Of a stretch of 9,735 bases of DNA, positions 6,542 to 9,735 are shown in pieces. Below the pieces are notes generated by a model. It worked only from the letters and a program-made list of their open reading frames with translations, searched no databases and was not told the origin of the DNA. Location of the stretch: NCBI GenBank assembly GCA_003695725.1, contig RFHX01000370.1, positions 1 through 9,735 on the forward strand, given 5' to 3'. Source of the stretch: J061 sp003695725 [NCBI: Candidatus Schekmanbacteria bacterium] (GTDB lineage Bacteria > Schekmanbacteria > GWA2-38-11). How positions within the stretch are numbered: the stretch's first letter is position 1; every line of letters begins with the position of its first letter. Position numbers and translations under genes: made by a program.

Positions 6542-7336
6542 ATGAAATATCTTTTCTTCGCTCTCGATGAAATCAAAAGAAAAATGAAAAAGAAGAACAT
6601 TTTTCTCTTTTTGGACTACGATGGAACTTTATCTCCAATTGTTGATTCACCAGATAAAGCTATTCTTCCCAATGAAACAAAAGAAACCATACAGAAGCTT
6701 TCCAATCTAAAAGATTTTGGAATTGCTATAATAAGCGGCAGAGCAATAAATGATATCAAAAAAAGAGTGGGGATAAAAAAAATAATCTATGCAGGAAATC
6801 ATGGATTTGAAATTGCAGGAATAAAAAAGAAGCCTAAAATAGGGGGATTAGAAAAATTTAAAAAAACTTTAAAGAAAATCAAAAAGACATTGAATGAAAA
6901 AGTCGGCAAAATCGAAGGCGTAATAATAGAATGTAAGGGAATATCCCTTACATTCCACTATAGAATGGTAAATGATAAAGATGTAAGATATGCAAAAAAA
7001 ATATTCAAAAAAATCGTCAATAAATATGTTGATAATGAAGAAGTTCGTTTGAAAGGTGGCAAAAAGGTTATTGAAATAAGGCCACCTGTCGATTGGGATA
7101 AAGGCAAAGCGGTATTATTTATTTTGAACGCTATAGAAAATAAATTTAAAAGGAAATTTTATCCTATTTATATCGGCGACGATAAAACCGATGAAGATGC
7201 ATTCAAGGTGTTAAATAAAAAAGGACTTTGTATCAGAATTGGAAGGTCGAAAAAAACATTTGCAAATTATTATTTAAAGAATACGGCTGAAACAGTAAAA
7301 TTTCTTGAAAGATTGATAACTTTTAAAGAGGCGTAA
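6542..7336 (+). CDS. otsB: Trehalose-6-phosphate phosphatase (HAD superfamily)
   Basis: OtsB removes phosphate from trehalose 6-phosphate to give trehalose in the cytoplasm. HAD motifs are complete in this 264-residue protein: motif I LDYDGTLSPIVDSP (24-37, nucleophile D25 and acid/base D27), motif II IISGR (63-67), GNHGFE (85-90) before the cap domain, and motif IV YIGDDKTDEDAF (210-221), the OtsB version of the Mg-binding loop. The cap (about 95-180) is very lysine-rich. Length is typical. The start is 3 nt after the antiporter stop with a poor ribosome site; the in-frame ATG at 6584 (residue 15) is an alternative that keeps motif I. Its neighbours are an antiporter and a GT4 trehalose synthase rather than OtsA (GT20), which is unusual. 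Confidence 0.93.
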   Translation: MKYLFFALDEIKRKMKKKNIFLFLDYDGTLSPIVDSPDKAILPNETKETIQKLSNLKDFGIAIISGRAINDIKKRVGIKKIIYAGNHGFEIAGIKKKPKIGGLEKFKKTLKKIKKTLNEKVGKIEGVIIECKGISLTFHYRMVNDKDVRYAKKIFKKIVNKYVDNEEVRLKGGKKVIEIRPPVDWDKGKAVLFILNAIENKFKRKFYPIYIGDDKTDEDAFKVLNKKGLCIRIGRSKKTFANYYLKNTAETVKFLERLITFKEA

Positions 7337-7339
7337 AAA

Positions 7340-8008
7340 ATGGCAAGTCTTGAAAGAGCAAAACAACCTTTTCACTTCCATACCCGGCTTCACCTCTCAG
7401 AGCTTACAGGGCTTAGAGCAAGCAATTTAAATGAATTCCTATATCTTTTAAAAGAAGTTCCCGGCTCTTGCATATATCATCACACACATAGGTTTTTGCA
7501 GCAGCATCAATATATTTCCCCTGCCCCTCCTAATGATTTTGCCCTTTGGGTAGAAGAAGCTCTCAATGAGGATGAGCTTGCAGAAAAACTTGCAAGCATA
7601 GATACGATAGAGTTTTCAACAATCAGAAGTCTGCGGGAAAAGATAATATCTACAATCGAAAATTATCTCAATGAAAACCCAATGGCTAAACTCAAATTTG
7701 CAAGAAAAGGAGAGGAATTCGACTTTGTCAAATCAGTGAGTTTTATTATTCCTACAAAATATAAAGCACATAATACTAAAGAATTTCTTGAAATTCTCAA
7801 AAAGATAACTATTGATTCGATTTACTTTCATATCTTTGAGGCACGCCTGAGGCTTGAAAGAGGAACAAATGATTTTTCATATTGGTTTGAAACATCAGTA
7901 TGGAACAAAGGGTTAGCTGACAAAATTGCTAAATTAGATCCGTATACATATACACTTGAAAATTTGAGGTCTGCAATAATCGAAATAATTGAAAATGACA
8001 AGGGTTAA
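7340..8008 (+). CDS. DUF5752-type protein of unknown function with internal duplication
   Basis: This 222-residue soluble protein has no signal peptide or membrane helix. I recognise it as resembling DUF5752 proteins found beside trehalose synthases; the function is unknown. It shows two repeats, at about 11-110 and 127-220. Each opens F-x-F, then has EFL-x(2)-L-K (32-38; 148-154), S-x-IY-x-H or SIYFH (43-47; 160-164), NDF-x(2)-W-x-E (65-72; 178-184 with FE), ELAEKLASID/GLADKIAKLD (79-88; 191-200) and a closing LR-x(2)-II-x(2)-IEN helix. The first repeat is rich in His (FHFH, HHTH). AGAGG 8 nt upstream sets the start, and the gaps to otsB and treT are 3 and 2 nt. Position suggests a regulatory or scaffolding subunit of trehalose synthesis; that is inference. 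Confidence 0.8.
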   Translation: MASLERAKQPFHFHTRLHLSELTGLRASNLNEFLYLLKEVPGSCIYHHTHRFLQQHQYISPAPPNDFALWVEEALNEDELAEKLASIDTIEFSTIRSLREKIISTIENYLNENPMAKLKFARKGEEFDFVKSVSFIIPTKYKAHNTKEFLEILKKITIDSIYFHIFEARLRLERGTNDFSYWFETSVWNKGLADKIAKLDPYTYTLENLRSAIIEIIENDKG

Positions 8009-8010
8009 CA

Positions 8011-9222
8011 ATGGCAAAAATAGATGAATATATACCAATTGTTGGACAGGCAGTAATCGATGATTTGAAATTGCTCTCCGAAAAACTTAACGGAAAAGTG
8101 ATACAAAATGTAAATTCCACTTCTGTTGGGGGCGGAGTTGCTGAAATACTAAATAGAATGATTCCGCTTCTTCGAGAAATAGGTGTCAACGCCGAATGGG
8201 ATGTAATAGATGGCAATCCAGAGTTCTTTGATGTAACAAAAAAATTTCACAATGCGCTTCACGGCAGTAAGGTCAATATAATTCAGAAGGACTTTGAAAC
8301 ATTTCTTGCAACGAGTGAAGAAAATATAAAAAAAATGGAAATCAAGGGGGATATAGTATTTATTCATGACCCTCAGCCCATAGCATTGGTAAAAAAGAAA
8401 AATGACAATAAATGGATATGGCGATGTCACATCGATGTTTCAAATCCCGAACAATCAGTTTGGAATTTTCTAATGCAATTTATTGTTAACTATGATTCAT
8501 CAGTCTTTTCTGCGCCTGTATTTTCACAGAAACTTCCAATAAGACAATTTATGATTTCTCCTTCCATTGACCCATTGAGTGATAAAAATAAAGAGCTTCC
8601 ACAGGATGTTATAGATAAGGTAGTGGAAAAATACAATATACCGACTGACAAACCAATAATTACTCAAATATCCCGTTTTGACAGACTGAAAGACCCTGTA
8701 GGAGTTATCGATGCATATAGGCAGGTAAAAAGACATATCGACTGCCGCCTTATTTTAGCTGGCGGTACTGCTACAGATGACCCTGAAGGACTACAGGTCC
8801 TTGAAGAAGTGCAAAATAGAGCTGATGGAGACAAGGATATACTCATACTACTCTTGCCACAGGATGACATCGTTATCAATGCCATTCAGAGGATTTCTAC
8901 TGTCATCCTACAAAAATCCATCAAAGAAGGCTTTGGATTAACTGTTTCCGAAGCCCTTTGGAAAGCTAAACCGGTAGTTGCATCCAATGTTGGTGGAATA
9001 CCTCTTCAGATAAAACACAAACACACTGGTATGCTTTGCCATTCAATCGAAGGAGCGGCTTTTGCCTTAAAACAAATACTCAATTCACCTGAATTAGCTA
9101 AACGCCTTGGTGAAAATGGCAAAGAGCATGTGCGTCACAACTTTCTTCTGACACGACATATGAAGGAATATATGCTTCTATTCCTCTCCTTGTACTGTAA
9201 TGACGATATAGTAAGATTGTAG
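8011..9222 (+). CDS. treT: GT4 glycosyltransferase, trehalose synthase TreT / trehalose phosphorylase group
   Basis: This 403-residue GT-B enzyme matches the group containing archaeal and bacterial TreT, which makes trehalose from NDP-glucose and glucose, and the fungal retaining trehalose phosphorylase. Visible marks are the N-terminal STSVGGGVAEIL loop (36-47), WDVIDGNPEFFDVTK (63-77) and HNALHG (80-85). IHDPQP (118-123) and WRCHIDVS (137-144) follow, then ISRFDRLKDP opening the second Rossmann domain (220-229), and the GT4 E-x7-E motif with E306 and E314 (KEGFGLTVSEAL). ASNVGGIP (324-331) follows. Length is slightly below typical TreT. AAGGG lies 6 nt before the ATG. It closes a five-gene run after otsB and DUF5752. 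Whether it uses glucose, glucose 6-phosphate or phosphate as co-substrate cannot be settled here. Confidence 0.88.
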   Translation: MAKIDEYIPIVGQAVIDDLKLLSEKLNGKVIQNVNSTSVGGGVAEILNRMIPLLREIGVNAEWDVIDGNPEFFDVTKKFHNALHGSKVNIIQKDFETFLATSEENIKKMEIKGDIVFIHDPQPIALVKKKNDNKWIWRCHIDVSNPEQSVWNFLMQFIVNYDSSVFSAPVFSQKLPIRQFMISPSIDPLSDKNKELPQDVIDKVVEKYNIPTDKPIITQISRFDRLKDPVGVIDAYRQVKRHIDCRLILAGGTATDDPEGLQVLEEVQNRADGDKDILILLLPQDDIVINAIQRISTVILQKSIKEGFGLTVSEALWKAKPVVASNVGGIPLQIKHKHTGMLCHSIEGAAFALKQILNSPELAKRLGENGKEHVRHNFLLTRHMKEYMLLFLSLYCNDDIVRL

Positions 9223-9246
9223 AAACTATTCTTCTCTCAGTGTAAT

Positions 9247-9735
9247 TTACAATACTCTGACCTTGCAGATTTCCCCCGGCTCCGCCTTCATTTTAACGCC
9301 GGCTTTTTCAGCAAATCTTTCCCATACAGGAATGCACCACTTGTTGCAGACATCCTTCCATTCAATCTCATATGTGCCAAGATATTTTTGGATATTTTCA
9401 AGGATATCCTTATAAGGACAGGGAAAAGAACGCTCATTCTTTTTGATATCTATATGTTCATACAACTGATATGAACAACTTGTTCTTTCAAATATGCCCC
9501 ATAAATAGAAATCCTTATTTCCTGTCCTTTGAATTGCCGGTTTGATATGCCTTTCTATAACAGGATTCAGTACATTCGTATAATGTTCAACAAATTCCTT
9601 ATCAATCCCCTTTCTCACAGAAAAATCGAGGTTTCTCAAGTGCACCTTTACAAGGGCATCGTAAAATTTATGAGGATAGGGGTCTATATTGCTGTAAGTC
9701 TTAACAAGGACCTTCAGGGCATCTGAAAGGTCTTC
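9247..9735 (-). CDS. Unrecognised cysteine-containing protein, N-terminus beyond the window
   Basis: The reading frame is open from the right edge to a TAA at 9247-9249, giving the last 162 residues of a larger protein. A GTG at 9643-9645 could start a 132-residue product, but the frame continues upstream with normal-looking protein, so I take the gene as 5'-truncated. It is mixed helical and soluble-looking, with aromatic-rich stretches (DFYLWGIFERTSCSY). Cysteines are at visible residues 87, 106, 130, 134 and 157, including CNKWC followed by IPVWERFAEKAGVKM. The cysteine spacing recalls ligand- or metal-binding families such as DUF6125 or L-2-amino-thiazoline-4-carboxylate hydrolase-like proteins, but I cannot claim membership. 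It converges on treT with a 24-bp gap and belongs to a different transcription unit. Confidence 0.65.
   Translation of the reverse strand, partial: EDLSDALKVLVKTYSNIDPYPHKFYDALVKVHLRNLDFSVRKGIDKEFVEHYTNVLNPVIERHIKPAIQRTGNKDFYLWGIFERTSCSYQLYEHIDIKKNERSFPCPYKDILENIQKYLGTYEIEWKDVCNKWCIPVWERFAEKAGVKMKAEPGEICKVRVL

Noticed and set aside
6542-7336. OtsB-like HAD protein as mannosyl-3-phosphoglycerate or sucrose-phosphate phosphatase
   Set aside because: The GDDKTDEDAF loop and GNHGFE segment are the OtsB forms of these motifs.
7929-8885. Minus-strand open frames opposite treT
   Set aside because: They overlap a complete GT4 gene and show no family features or ribosome sites.
9238-9259. Imperfect palindrome CAG..GTA....TAC..CTG between the convergent treT and edge gene, as a possible terminator
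   Set aside because: It has two mismatches in a short stem and no T-run on either strand, so I cannot support termination there.
1-9735. CRISPR array, insertion sequence, phage gene, rRNA or tRNA
   Set aside because: I saw no regularly spaced repeats, no transposase or integrase motifs and no tRNA or rRNA landmarks.

Overview
This is an AT-rich bacterial window with compact, lysine-rich genes, clear Shine-Dalgarno sites and E. coli-like TTGACA promoter boxes. It encodes a peptidoglycan enzyme (MltG) and an exported c-type cytochrome, so the host is a bacterium with a respiratory or periplasmic electron-transfer capacity. I cannot place the phylum from sequence alone; a low-GC, possibly uncultured Gram-negative-type lineage is plausible. 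I see no phage, transposon, CRISPR, rRNA or tRNA signal.

Left third (1-3260). A small monohaem cytochrome c (148-438, +) faces a three-gene minus-strand housekeeping operon, ruvX/yqgF -> mltG -> U32-peptidase/TrhP-like tRNA hydroxylase (3140 down to 471). The three genes overlap at both junctions. The same relative order occurs in Firmicutes (yrrK-yrrL-yrrO). The two transcription units meet at a compact hairpin region where one central GC-rich segment can form a terminator for either strand.

Middle (3260-4890). A YfcE/MJ0936-type metallophosphodiesterase (+) and a stand-alone trpF (-) converge on a gene-free 262-bp stretch. A further gene-free stretch of 254 bp separates trpF from the next, divergent operon.

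Right half (4892-9222, +). Five genes are packed with 0-3 bp gaps: a CBS-pair protein, a CPA-type cation/proton antiporter, a trehalose-6-phosphate phosphatase (OtsB), a DUF5752-type protein with a visible internal duplication, and a GT4 glycosyltransferase of the TreT/trehalose-phosphorylase group. This reads as an ion-homeostasis and compatible-solute operon. It would couple nucleotide-sensed cation exchange to trehalose synthesis, probably as an osmotic or energy-stress response. Its oddity is that TreT makes free trehalose directly, which should not need OtsB, and the DUF5752 protein sits between the two enzymes. This is the most interesting part of the window.

Right edge. A minus-strand gene of unrecognised function with several cysteines converges on the operon and runs off the window.
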